Of a DNA stretch of 64,000 bases, positions 1 through 11,671 are shown piece after piece. This DNA is from Parasponia andersonii (lineage: Eukaryota; Streptophyta; Magnoliopsida; Rosales; Cannabaceae): positions 338,974 through 402,973 of the forward strand of contig JXTB01000148.1 in NCBI GenBank assembly GCA_002914805.1, written 5' to 3'. Within the stretch, counting starts at the first letter, position 1; the number at the start of each line of letters is the position of its first letter. Under the pieces are notes generated by a model. It was not told the DNA's origin and made no database searches. It saw only the letters and a program-made list of their open reading frames with translations. The position numbers and the translations under genes are program-made.

Positions 1-1340
1 AAATTCTCCTCCACAAGAATTCCATACGAAGAATAATAGTAATAACAAAGCAGCAGAGCAATATATTTATTCAAACAACTAGAATTATATATATTGCAGA
101 TATGAGCATAAAGAATTTAACAAATAAATTCTAACATGCAACCTAGCGTAAAGAATTTAATTAAATAAATTCTAACATGCAACCTAGCAAAAACCTTATA
201 TAAAGCAATGATTCAGTTTTAAGATTGTCACACCGGTTGTAGCATGCAATATATAAGGTTACAAACGTTTATAATAAATTTTTTTGATAAATAATGTTAC
301 CGAAATATTATGCTCCAACTTTGAGTAGAATTTCGGTAGCACTTCAAAACAAAAGATTGTTGACCGTCGAGGGCTGTGTTCCACACAGAGTCCTTAAAAC
401 TGATTCGCTCCCTCCACCAGAATGCTTGAGGATTTGCAAGCGTCAGTCTCCCAGGATACAACGACGAAGAGCAGCAGGTGAAGCACCAACACCTCCACTC
501 TACGAACTGGATAGCTTTGAACTCAAACACACTAGAACTCTAGCTAGAAAAACTGAGGAACTCAAGAACACTTGAGAGAGAATGGGAAAGAGAAGAAGGC
601 TTCTGTTTCTTTGTTTTTGGTGTGTGGAATGAGGAGGGGAAGCTCACATTTTATAGTCTCCAAGGAGGGACTTGGTAGCAAAACCAGAAAAATTTTCCAT
701 TAATCTCAAAACGTTTTCCAGAAACTAGAAAGGTTTCTGTTACTAACGTTTCATTAAACTGTGTAATAACATCCAAACGTTCAGTTCATTCTGGTTCATA
801 ATGGAAAGAAGAAAAAAAAATATTAGGCCACAACAAAAGGTTGGGCTTACTATGGTCCAAGTTTCGGCCCGGCATTCGTGTCCGCAGGTGCGGGCACACA
901 CGAGCCCATGCAAATTCAGGCCCAACCCCGAAGATTTGCACCCCCCCTGCGCGCGTCTGAGAAAGAATCTGTGGTTGTTATTCTAACCACTATCACAAAA
1001 CAAGGTTCTATATAAACCACTTGCACCATGCATTTCCCACCAATGTGGGATTATAATATTTTCCTTTCATTTTCCATTTCAATGGTGCACTTTTGAGCAA
1101 CAATTTCTCATTCATCCGTGCACCATTTTGAGCGTGTGAATATACGAAATCGATGTCCTCGCAGAGGAGAACAAGAATTCACTAAGATCTTTCATCAACA
1201 AAATGTGGATCCCACTCAATTTTTAGCTTCAAAATAGTCCATGAAAATGGGTTTCATAACAAATTTTAATCTTTAAAATCCACTTGGGCTTCCAAGCCCA
1301 AGCTAAGCTCAAATTGTTTCCTTAACCCATTTTTCCAACA
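1..1340 (-). mobile_element. LTR-like sequence, cut by the window edge
   Basis: Read on the minus strand, this begins at 1340 with TGTTGGAAAAATGGG, a typical LTR TG start. It has TATA-type promoter signals (TATATA near 1005-1015, ACTATAAAATG near 648), followed by a pyrimidine- and adenine-rich leader like the R/U5 part of a plant LTR. No long coding frame is convincing. The other end is outside the window or not recognisable, so I cannot say whether it is a solo LTR or part of a full element. Superfamily is not determined; Ty1/copia or Ty3/gypsy are both possible. This is an inference from layout, not from a matched second copy. Confidence 0.45.
109..188. repeat. Two tandem 40-bp units
   Basis: Two adjacent 40-bp copies (109-148 and 149-188), each starting TAAAGAATTTAA and ending AACATGCAACCTAGC, differ at one or two bases. 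They lie in the U5-like end of the LTR candidate. Confidence 0.8.
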
Positions 1341-1665
1341 ATTACAATAACTAATTGAATAAAAATTTATACTATTTATCTATTAAATTTTCATTTAACT
1401 AAAAACATATTCTTAAAAAAAAAAGATAACTAATTATTTATGTAAACAAAGTAATATAGCTAAGTTGAAAATTTTATAAATTGTCCTTGTTTTTTATTAT
1501 TATAAAAAATACCTAATTGTTTACATATAAAAAAATCATATATTTATAAATTTTTTTTTGTTTATCACTTTATACCGATGGTTTCATTATTGTCACTTTT
1601 TATTTTGGGAGATGTTATTGTAATTTTGATGAATTAGATACTGTTTTTTTTCTTCAAAAGATTGA
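1341..1665. other. AT-rich spacer
   Basis: Very AT-rich sequence with homopolymer runs. I see no gene, RNA or recognisable repeat. Confidence 0.6.
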
Positions 1666-2170
1666 TAGATGTAGATATATAAAATGGGCCGACCTTACAC
1701 AGAACCGGACTTAAGCCCGACCCACATGCCCAACTCATATTTTATATGGGCCTAAGTGGACTCTGTTTACACGAGCTAAATATGAGCCAAAAAAACGCGT
1801 TTAATTTTGTTGTTATTCTATACTTTAAAATATCTTATATGTATTGACTAAAATATGAGCTTAAAACTCATTCATATTATTTTAAAATTTGAAAAAATTA
1901 AAAATAAACAAAAATAAGTAAATAGATAATATTAAAAGTATATAAATGAAAATATTTAATGAAAATATTTTAAAATTTTAAGTGAAAAAAATATTTAAAA
2001 TTATATATAAAATCACTAAATATGAGTCGAACCGATGAGTTTGTTGTTAAGGCCTAGCCTGGTCCATACCATATGTACCGGGACAGTCCAGATCTATATT
2101 AATATAGGCCGAATCGGACTAATATCGTATTTTTTTTTAGAATGTGGGGTAACCCACGTTAACAACTCTA
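1666..2170 (-). mobile_element. Small non-autonomous hAT-like element, copy 1
   Basis: About 505 bp with GC-richer ends (blocks of GGGCC/GGCCC and CCGACC type) and an AT-rich core. The core is the reverse complement of 42452-42960 (for example the ATTTTCATTTATAT / CTTATTTTTGTTTATTTT stretch), so both belong to one dispersed family. Ends resemble TAGA-TGT...TGGGCC inverted repeats. I could not find a convincing target duplication, so exact borders are approximate. No coding capacity. Confidence 0.6.
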
Positions 2171-3690
2171 GATAGAAGTAATATTGTTACTTAGAAATAT
2201 AAATACTAAAAAAATACACACCAAATTACTAAATAATTGAAACAATAAGGATCAATGGCATAAATATTTTTCATTCAAATGAATTCTAATAGAATTTCAG
2301 ATGAAATATATCAAAAAAGCTCATAATATTATGTGCTTCTACTGTCATCACTACCTTAACCACTTTGCTAACACTATCGATTATGATTCTAAATGTGGCT
2401 CATTCTTTCTCCTCTTTTAAACTATGGTTTTGAATTGCCAATCACCAATATTTCAACTGGTGATTTTAGTTTCTTCTTCTTTATTCACTTTGATATAAGC
2501 GAAATTTATTTACCACGATCGAAATTCGAGGACAATTTCAGAATTTCAAAATTTTCATTAAATGAAAAGTCCTAATATTATGAATGATTTATACTTTGTT
2601 GATTATTTCATCACATATTTTAAAAAATGGTTAAAATTGATAATACCTAATGTACTTAGTAGCTCCGGTTTAACTTTTGCATAATAAAAATTAAGGTTTT
2701 CAAGTGAGAATCTTGTAAAAGTTTCAAAAATTCCAGTACAAGTTTATGATCACCTAAAGAGAATATTTTGTAAGAATTTCAAATTTCAATTGTTAGAGAG
2801 TTGCGGGGGGAAAAAAAAAGGAAATAAATAAAACCAATGAAATATTTACGATATTTTCCCATAAAGCTTTATCGAGAACATATAATTATTTGAAAGCCCC
2901 GTCGGTTTGATTAGACTTTAGAGCATTAATGAAGCTGGTACAAGCTTTGGAGGCTAGTGTGTTGTAATTTGGCTGTTGTCCTTCTGTAAGCTCAGTGGCT
3001 CAGGTGCTCAATCTGAGTATCCCTTCTTACCAAATATTTAACGAACTTCTGAACAACTAGATATGGACCACTTTGTAGGTGAGGCCCACATGATAATTTA
3101 TATGTACATATTGGAATAGATAAATAGAACATCATGTGAGGATATCCCCGAGTCTTTGTCTATGTGACGATCTTATTTATTTTCTTTCACCAAAAAAAAA
3201 AAAAAAAATCTTACTTATTTTTTTCTTTTTTGGCCCGAAGAGTGATGATCTTCTTTAAGAATAGTGTGACATCATATGCAAGGCATGAAATTATACCAAG
3301 AAGTTATACATAATGTTGTGGTATGTTTTTTTTTTTATCAATTATATATATTATGTTGTCCTATGTGGAAAAAATATAAGTGATTAAAAAGTATGTCTTA
3401 TTTTTTAGAGTAATTTTTTTAAAAGGAATTTTTAGTGTAAATTTTGTTTATCTTTAACATTACTTATAAAATAATATAAATATATAAAGACATACATAAA
3501 TATGACAAATGATAATATTTTAATATTCCGCGTTGGTGTGATCAAGTTGCTCATAGGCTTGATATCAACTTGTAAAAAAAATTGCAGATGTTTATGTAAT
3601 TTTAAATATATTTTTTATTTGTATAAAATTATATTTTTATATTTTAAATATTGACAAATTAGTATATTCTGTATACAAATAAAGTGATTC
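2171..3690. other. AT-rich intergenic DNA, possible SINE trace
   Basis: Mostly AT-rich with no gene. A segment near 2978-3209 has a tRNA A-box-like stretch (GTAAGCTCAGTGGCTCAGG) and ends in a 17-base A run. This could be a SINE relic, but no B box or target duplication is clear. Confidence 0.4.
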
Positions 3691-4870
3691 ATGTTAACTG
3701 AGGAATTTTTAACGGCTTTGAGTTGGTTTCTTCCTTTAGTTTTTATAGATCGTTTTCTAGGAATTGTAGTTATTATAGAGTCAGTAGTGATTTTAGATGA
3801 CCCAGATGCTTTGTACTTGATAGGTTCTTTGATGGTATGGTTACTTGCTCAGATGTTTATGTTTCTCTTTCTGATTCTCTAGTTATATGTTTTTATGGAA
3901 AATAGATTTGGTCTCCCTTCATTCCTCCTTCGAAGTCGGTTTTACTCTGGTGAACTCTTCATAATTAACTTCATATTGCTTCTTCTTTAGTGAGGAGGGC
4001 TATCAACTTCCATCTTGCTGTTATTTTTGTCATTCCTGAGTAGAGAATTCATCACATTTGTTCCTTTATTATCCTTTTGCCATGTAGCTTTGGTCTACAT
4101 TCTCCTTTTTATTTCACAATCTAGTCTTTCTCGAAGTTTCTGTGAGGAATCTTTGGGATAGAGCTTAACTTTGTTCATTTAGCCCACAACTTCAAACTAT
4201 CTAGAATATTGGTTTGGTCTCTATTTTTTGAATTATATGGTATCTTCAGAATTTAGCTATTTTTGAAGATAAAAAAGTCATCTATATCTTCAACATTTTG
4301 TTCTTTTATGACATTTTATTAGAGAGGCTAAGTCTTTCGTTTCATGCTCTATGTTTAACTATATGACAAAGCTTTTGATTTTACTAGAGTTTTAGGTCAA
4401 AAGTAGGACTCAAAAGGTACCCATCATTATTGAAGTTATATGGAGACTTCCTTCTTTGTCTTGTATCAAGGTCCACACTGACAGTTCTGCTTATGGCGCA
4501 CTAAGTCCTTCTGGGTACTCATGGGTGTTTTAGACTCATAAAGGGTTTATTCGCGAATGTTTCTTTATTTATTTAGGAGTTAGTTATGCTTTTGAGGTAA
4601 AATTAACAATAATGATTAATGCGATTAAATTTTCCTGGAAATATGGTTGGAAACGTACTTGGTTAAAGAATGATTCAGTATATGTGGTTTATCCTCTACT
4701 GGGCCGTTCTCTTAAAATTCTTTTTCGTTGGAGACCAGCTTAGTGTATGGCTTTGGGGGATATTGCTAATACGAATTTTGTGGTCACTCTTATCGATTGT
4801 GAGAGTAATTGTGTAGCTGATTCATTGGCTTCTCGTACTACTTCTTTTATTTGTACTACTTCTTTTATTT
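3691..4870 (+). pseudogene. Decayed plant L1-type LINE, 3' part of ORF2
   Basis: This is the C-terminal part of a LINE reverse-transcriptase polyprotein broken by stops and frameshifts. The open piece 3691-3882 encodes the conserved stretch before the zinc-binding region (IxxVVIxDDPDALxxIGS). After a frameshift comes a CSDVYxSLSDS stretch, then FIPPSK...LLW and the zf-RVT region (RxINFHLAV, HHICSF) at about 3905-4160. A W-x-LRNLAIFEDK segment follows. From about 4470 to 4845 lies an RNase H-like (RVT_3) domain: KVHTDSSAYGA, GFIRECF, AFEVKL, DS and NCVADSLAS. The reverse transcriptase core and ORF1 are absent, as expected for a 5'-truncated LINE. It is certainly non-functional. Confidence 0.8.
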
Positions 4871-5266
4871 GTCTTACTTAGTAGTAGTCTGCTCCGTCTT
4901 TTATTTATTCTTTTGCTTACGACGATTGTATTGTGAAACATAGTTGTTAGTTTCGTTGATTTTATTTCTTTTTCGTTAAATATGTCTCCAGAGGTTAAGT
5001 TTCTTTTAATAAATTTTTCCTTGTACCATTGAGGTTCGTTCAAAAAGATGATTAATGCTAACTGTTTTAAGTTATTTTTAATAGATTTTTTTATTAGTCA
5101 GTAAAAATAAGGTATGCTTGACTATAATTATTTGTTTAGTTAGAAATTAATTTGTTAGTCAATTTATATATAAAATGTATTAACTTACCGAGATTTAAAA
5201 TGTGAAAATATAATCTTTACACAAGCTAATATATGTTTTTTTATTTTCATAAAGTTTTTTTTTTTG

Positions 5267-5305
<39 letters not shown>

Positions 5306-5939
5306 GTAGATAACCCTTAATATAATATGTAAACATGAAAGAATTTAAACTTGATGACCTTTAGTATCTAAGTGGATATCATACTAAAATGTAGTTCACA
5401 ATCTTAAATTACTGCAAGTCATTTTTTATTTTGTAGAATGCAAACATTACTTATACTTTGAAGAGTAGTTTGGCTTGATTTAGTCACTGCACAGATATAT
5501 TGCTCGAGAATGTAAGTGTCTGGCGCTTAATTTTAACATTCTCGAAGGAGATTCGTGATAGATTATTCTAAATCATCGTTTAAAAAAAAAAAAGTTCAAT
5601 ATATTTACGTACACTCAATCTTGAGAAGAGCATATCATGGGTTATATATGGTTAAAAGTTACATCATTATGATGTACTTAATAGCACGTGCGATACCAAC
5701 TGTGTATAATATGATCATAATTGTGTTATTACATTAAAACATTATAATTCACGTGCATATGCACTTCAAAACAAATAAATTAATCCTGAACCAAATCAAA
5801 TACAAAAAAGTTCTTGCATAAAAAAGAAAAGTCATGGCTAACATGCTAACACAGTTAATTAGTTGCAATTCTTTTTTGGAAATCGTTAATGACAATATTT
5901 ACTAATGATTTTTGCCGCACTCACATTTGCTCTCGTGTA

Positions 5940-5971
<32 letters not shown>

Positions 5972-6268
5972 GTAGAAAAGAGGTTTAGTAACTAGTCTTT
6001 TTCAGTATTATTATTGTGCAACTAGTGCTTTTAAGTTATAAACTTAATTTAAAAACCATAATTTCCTCTATTAATTATAACTCGACACAATTGTTGGATC
6101 AGCCTTAACTTTGCTCGACAATTTTAGAATTTTATGATGAAAAAGATGAGAAAAACAAACAACGATATTAAAAATTTGTTGTTACAACGACCATTTCTTG
6201 TATGCTTATCAAATATAGTTAATGATCCAATTAATTGTACAAGGCGGATTGCAGAAAACTATAATATA
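4871..6268. other. AT-rich intergenic DNA with long T runs
   Basis: No gene is visible. There are T homopolymers of about 35 bases near 5270-5304 and about 27 bases near 5945-5971. The last 250 bp are the left flank of the Tat element, interrupted by its insertion. Confidence 0.6.
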
Positions 6269-6273
6269 GATAT

Positions 6274-6866
6274 TGTTGATGGGGGTTTTGTCAACAATGA
6301 ATTTAGGAAATTGTAAGATGTGGCTTGTGTGTAAAAAAAAGTTAATAAAATCAAAGCAAATAAGGAAACAAGAATTTTATAGTAGTTCGGCTCTAAAAAA
6401 GATGAGCCTACGTCTACTGTTCTTCACTATTTTCTGGAGAATTATAAGAGTTTTTTTATGTCTCAAGGTGAGAATCCCCAGAGAAAGAATACAGAGTGTA
6501 ACCCAGAAGTTTTTACATCAATACTGAGCTCTCTTCATATAGGTGAGGGTGACTCATTATTTCCCAATTATGAAAACGGGTAAGTGTGTAATCATAAATT
6601 ACAATTCGAATAATAATATAATTGGGTAACAATTTAAATGGAATGATTGATCGATCTCCATTCAAAAACTTGTTTCTCTTTCTTTGTAGATTACCCGCTT
6701 GATGAAGCTTGATCTAGTTTCCTTTTCATACTGGTCGTACTTAACTTATTCGGAGGAGGTCGCACTTCAATCAGAAAAATTCTCATGTAACCTGACGCGT
6801 TTCAACTTGGTCGTTAACTTTCCCTTTTTGGCATTGGCCAACATATAAATTTTAGACCGCACAATA
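6274..6866 (-). repeat. 3' LTR of the Tat element
   Basis: 593 bp, bounded on the plus strand by TGTTGATGGG (left) and GACCGCACAATA (right). It matches 16022-16613 in the same orientation throughout. Read on the minus strand it starts with a TATTGTGCGGTCTAAAA-type end and finishes in CATCAACA. Confidence 0.9.
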
Positions 6867-6882
6867 ATTGCCCCTTAGCTCT
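6867..6882 (-). other. Polypurine tract of the Tat element
   Basis: On the minus strand the bases just before the 3' LTR read AGCTAAGGGGCAAT, a short purine-rich tract in the position where plus-strand priming occurs in LTR retrotransposons. Confidence 0.6.
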
Positions 6883-7229
6883 ATTAGTTCTTTAGGACAA
6901 AATGGAGCTTCCTTCTCTGATAAGTGCGAGTTTAAGAATACGATATAATGATATAATCTTGAAACCCTATAAGAGTCGCAAATTCTGAAATCTTATTTTT
7001 TCAGAATCACGCATACTTTTTCCTGACAGACGTAATCACGCATCACATTTTCTTAGGAGATTAGCAAAACTCGAGGAGACTTCTCGGTTTTTCGAGTAGA
7101 CGCGATGATAGTAATGACGCAAGCTATCGTTTCAAATCGAGATATTTCAAATTTCGAAGAAATACTCATTTAATTTCGAAAATTAACTCCCGCGTTAATT
7201 TCAGCCATTAGATCCGAAAATTAAATTCC

Positions 7230-7955
7230 TTGATCTACGGCTATATTTTGATGATGCTTGAGATATATATATATATATATCAAGAATCTATCCGTCTCTT
7301 CTTCAAAACTCGAACCCTATTGCCTTCTCTTCTTCTTTCATTTCTTCTGAAATCCGAAGCGTCCATAAGACAGAAATTCTCTCAGTGCCCCTCTTCGCTT
7401 TTCAGCTCGCACAAATTTATCATCTTCTCTGACAAAGTCATCACCACAATCCTTCAGACAACATCTCAGTTTTTCAATCTTCGAAAAAAGGTTAGCATAC
7501 ATTCTCTCTCTCTTATTTAAATAATTATTGTTCTTTGATTTCCAGAGAACTCTTATTTATAGAGCTTATTTCTAGAAATAGAAAGATGAATCGTAGAGCC
7601 TGAATGCCCTGAACATAAACCCATCCCCATATTTAGATGAACTGAAAAATGGGCATATCTCAGAATCTCTTCATTAACTAAATGAATAAATTACTTTTAG
7701 ACGATTGATAGACGAACCCATAGAATAAATCTAAGATTTGAATTCTTGACATTCGAAAAACAAAACCAGTTGAGTGACAAATTATTGAAGAGTTGCTCGA
7801 ATAATTTTTGACGAATCCATAGATTGATTAGAAAAAATTTGATGACCAGCTTGTTATCAGTGTAATCCTAGGGTTTGTGTCCCCAAATTGCTCGCATATA
7901 GTAAGGATACCTGATGCTCGCATAGGACTAAATACATCCCATGTTTCTCTTTCAG
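7230..7955 (+). promoter_or_regulatory. Putative promoter, 5' leader and leader intron of the antisense gene
   Basis: Inside the element, just past the 3' LTR, there is a TATA-rich block (7262-7280). About 200 bp of CT-rich, stop-tolerant leader follows, like a plant 5' UTR. AAAAAAG|GTTAGC near 7490 could be a donor, and CTTTCAG directly before the ATG at 7956 could be its acceptor. This would give the antisense gene its own promoter and a 5' UTR intron. It is inferred from signals only. Confidence 0.45.
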
Positions 7956-10112
7956 ATGTCTAGTAGCGAGGAACTTAGGGAAGGGAATGCATTTTCAGAG
8001 GAATCAGCATTCTCCAGTATAAGCATTAGCTCTATAAATCTCGAAGACTATCTTGAGCCATAACCTGAAGTAGAAATAACTAGGACCAGGCAAAGTAGTC
8101 CTCGCATATGCGACCTACCTCAAGACCAATGGCCTCAGCACATTAGGAATGCCCTTGCATTCGCAAGGGGTTATAACTATGTGGAAGGAAATTGGTCATA
8201 TACCGATATAAGGACGAGGTGTACAACAAACAAGCTCGAAAAGATCATATGCGATTACAAAATCGATGTCCCCCTTTGCCTACCCATAGAGTTTAATCAA
8301 CCATACATACCTCCTCGTGGAACCGCCTTATTCTCAGATGCAGTTCTTAGATGTGGTGTCCACCTTCCATTCATCCATATATCAAATCGATCGTTGATTA
8401 TTATGGAGTTGTCCCCTTTCAATTAACCCCAAATACATATAGACACATATTAGGTTTGTACATATTATACCATAAATTACGTCTAGAATCCCCCACACGT
8501 GAAGAGTTCACTTGAATCTACCAAGTGAAGTCGAACTCATCAGATTTTGGCTTCTTTTATACGAGCAAGTGGTCGAATCAAGCAATAAAAACTATCCATA
8601 GAGTCTGTAATAACATGGGAAAGTGGAAAAATCCATTTTTCACTTTGACTATGCGGATAATGACTTCTTTCAAAACCCCGGTAGGTAACTTTCAGCTTAT
8701 TACTCTCTATATAAATATATCAATCTGATCGTATTCGTATGTCATCTCAGATAACAGGGAACGTCCAGGACTTTCCTTAAAGCAGCTCACAAGAGTATAC
8801 AAAATAAACGACTTTCCAATCGAAGAATTTGATTGGAAGAAGCTAGGCAAAACCAAAAACCTGGTCACTTGCGGACTGTTCCCAAAGGGAGCCGCTCTTC
8901 CATATTCTGCCAACCGTCCAACTAAACCCTCGAGCTCGAAGAAGAAGCAGAGGAAACAAAAAGAAGTGGGTTCCTCATCTTCTAAACTCAGGAAATGAAA
9001 AGCACCTATCTCTCTTACTGTCCCAGAACTACCATCTCTAAAAGCTCCAACGCCGCCAATTTCTCAGTAGCAAGAAGGTAATTTTTCTATTATTCCTTCT
9101 CTTTGCCACATTATATACCTCGCATGCTAACTAATCATATTTGTACAAAAATGACAATTGGCAGCGGACTACGAGCACCACCTTCAATATTGGGGTCAAT
9201 GGCAAAGTCCAAGACACCAGACATCACACCTCCCTCCTTTACAAAAGGGAAAGAGAAGGTCAACACCTCCAAGAAGCGAAAAGTTACCTTCGAGGATGTC
9301 CCTATAAGCTCCCCTCCTCCTCAGCCTACTAAAATTGCAAGCCAGCCTGAGCCATCCAAGGAAACAGCCACTTCATCCGGAGGACTGAGCCAGGCCGACA
9401 AGGACGAGGAGCTTTTCACACTCTTTTTGCCTACTTCCAGAAAAAGCTGGTTTGAGCATGGCCTTTATTGACCGTTTCACTTCTGAGGAAGGATGGGAGA
9501 GGATGAAGCAACGACCAACCAAGGTCGCTTTCAGTGCTGCAATGAGAATGTTAGCAAATGTAAGCATCTTTTATCTCCACTCTTCGACGCACTTTTCTTG
9601 TACTGATATATGCTATATTTTCAGATTGTTGCAGCTGCTGTTTTGATGTATGACTTGGTCTTTGAATGTATAGAAAAGGGCAAAAAGGTCGAAGAAATGG
9701 CCCAGGCATTTGAAGACTTGGAGAAGACTCGCGAGGAAGAGAAAAACTCCTTCGAGTCAGAGAAGCAGCAGTTGCGCGAGGACCTAGCCAAGGAAAAGCT
9801 CGAAAAGGAGAAGCTCGAGGAAAAAATCAAAAAACTTGAGAAGACTATCTTGAGCATCCGGATGCTCTGAAAAAGGCGACAGAAGAGGCGGCTTGCAAAG
9901 CTGTAGAAGAGTTTAGGGCCACTGAAGTCAAAAAGCTCAAAGAAAAGGCCAGTGACATCGCCTCGTCAACCATAATATGCAATATGTTCTGCGAGTATTT
10001 GGATTTCGACTTTTCCATCCTTGGTGAAGATGTGATCGAGCTTGTCCAGAGCTGGAAGGAAACTGAAGCTGCAACAAAAACTAAAAATGATGGAGCGAGC
10101 ATATTTGCATAA
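7956..10112 (+). pseudogene. Antisense gene of the Tat element (Transposase_28-type domain plus coiled coil), degenerate
   Basis: This plus-strand gene lies between the integrase end and the 3' LTR, opposite to gag-pol. From ATG 7956 it reads MSSSEELREGNAFSEESAFS, then meets an in-frame stop near 8060. The conserved part follows in several frames: ALFSDAVLRCGVHLPF, then DYYGVVPFQLTPNTYR, then SNSSDFGFFYTSKWSNQ and NNMGKWKNPFF. I recognise this as the plant domain named 'putative gypsy type transposon' (Transposase_28). Likely introns are 9078-9164 (GTAATT...GGCAG) and 9560-9624 (GTAAGC...TTTCAG). After the second comes a charged coiled coil (about 9640-9860, rich in E, K and L). A frameshift leads to a tail ending at TAA 10110-10112. 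Its role is unknown; antisense ORFs are described in other Tat elements. Confidence 0.75.
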
Positions 10113-10275
10113 TTATTTTTTAAAATTTTACAAAGTTTTAGACAAATGCGGGCTGGTCCTTTTTGCTTTGTAATTTCCCCCCCAAGTCATTGAAAATACA
10201 TGGAGATTTACTGATAATAGCGACAAAGTTGTTCTGCATTCCAAGCATGCTCAATCTTTTGTCCACTAGTGCGAG

Positions 10276-11400
10276 CTAGCTTATAGGTCCTAGGTCGAAT
10301 GACAGCGTCAATAACATATGGTCCTTCCCAAGAGGGTCCAAATACACTAGCATCGTGCTCTTTATTATTAGGTAGAACTTGTCGAAGAACAAGATCACCA
10401 ACTTCAAACTCCCTACTCTTGACTTTAGAATTATAATATCGAGCAGTGCGCTGTTGATATGATGCAATCCAAAATTGAGACTACTCGTGTCTTTCTTCCA
10501 AAGGATTGAGCTCAATTCTTATTAGTGCATTATTCTGATTTTGCTCGTAAGCATATCGTCGTAGAGAGCTCGTACCAATTTCTACTGGCACCATTGCTTT
10601 GTATCCATAAGCTAAAGAGAATGGACTTTCTCCAGTAGTTTTTCGTTGAGTGGTGCGTTAAGCCTATAATACTTCAGGAAGCATTTCTGGCCAAGCTCCT
10701 TTGTGCTCTTCCAGCTTTGTCTTTAGGTTTTCGTTTAAGTATCTTATTTATAGCTTCAACCTGCCCATTGGCTTGTGGATGAATAATAGCGGAAAAGCTC
10801 TTTTTAATGCCTAAGTTGTCGCAGAAGTTACGAAATTCATCGCAGTCAAATTATTTCCCAATATCAGAAATTATAGTATGTGGTATACTATAACGACAAA
10901 TTATAGATTTGTAAACAAAATCTATATCTTTTTTACAGAAATGGTACTTAAGACTTTAGCTTCTGTCCACTTAGTGAAATAATCGACTGCGACCACTGCA
11001 TACTTCAATCCATCTCGTGCCAATAGAAGCATTCCGATAATATTAATTCCCCATACTGCAAATGGCCATGGACTAGTCATTGGAGTTAGAGGAACATGTG
11101 GCATTCTAGGAACAGTTGCAAATCGTTGACATTTGTCACACCTCCTAGCGAATTCCATTGTATCCTTCTTTATAATTGGCCAAAGGTACCCTTGTCTGAG
11201 AACCTTGTTCGCAAGTGCCTACCCCCCTGAATGATTTCTGCATATTCCTTCGTGAATTTCCCTCATAATGTAGTGTGCTTTTTCTTCATCAACATATAAT
11301 AATAACGGCGAGCTAAAACTTCTTCGATAAAGCTTCCCATCATAGATGATATAGCGAGCTGCCTTCATTCGAAGTCACTTTACATTGTCTTTGCTTTCAG
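10276..11400 (-). pseudogene. Integrase region of Tat pol
   Basis: Minus-strand integrase, broken by frameshifts. Reading 5' to 3' it has an H2C2 zinc-finger-like part (REIHEGICRNH, then RRCDKCQRFA). The core follows, with VDYFTKWTEAK, and HPQANGQVEAINKILK lies further on. The family usually has an Asp in WGIDIIGP; here it reads WGINIIGM, with the Asn codon at 11042-11044. The first catalytic acidic residue therefore appears lost. Many stops occur below 10900. It would insert element cDNA if intact, but this copy cannot. Confidence 0.85.
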
Positions 11401-11671
11401 AAAGATCGCCATTTTATAGATACTTCATTATAGGATCCATCCACGATGGTTTTCTGTCAACTAGCATGGTCACTTGGGGCTCTACTTCGATACTTGGTTT
11501 CGCAAGAAATTCAACAAGAACCACCTTTAATAATTCTGTGTCTTTTATTGAAGCGAGCTTAGCTAGAGCATCTACCCAAGTATTCTTAATGCGAGGAAGA
11601 AGTTGAATGCTATAAGTAGTAAATGTCGAGAACAGTTGTTGTATCTACTATAAGTAGGCCATCATTCTTCC

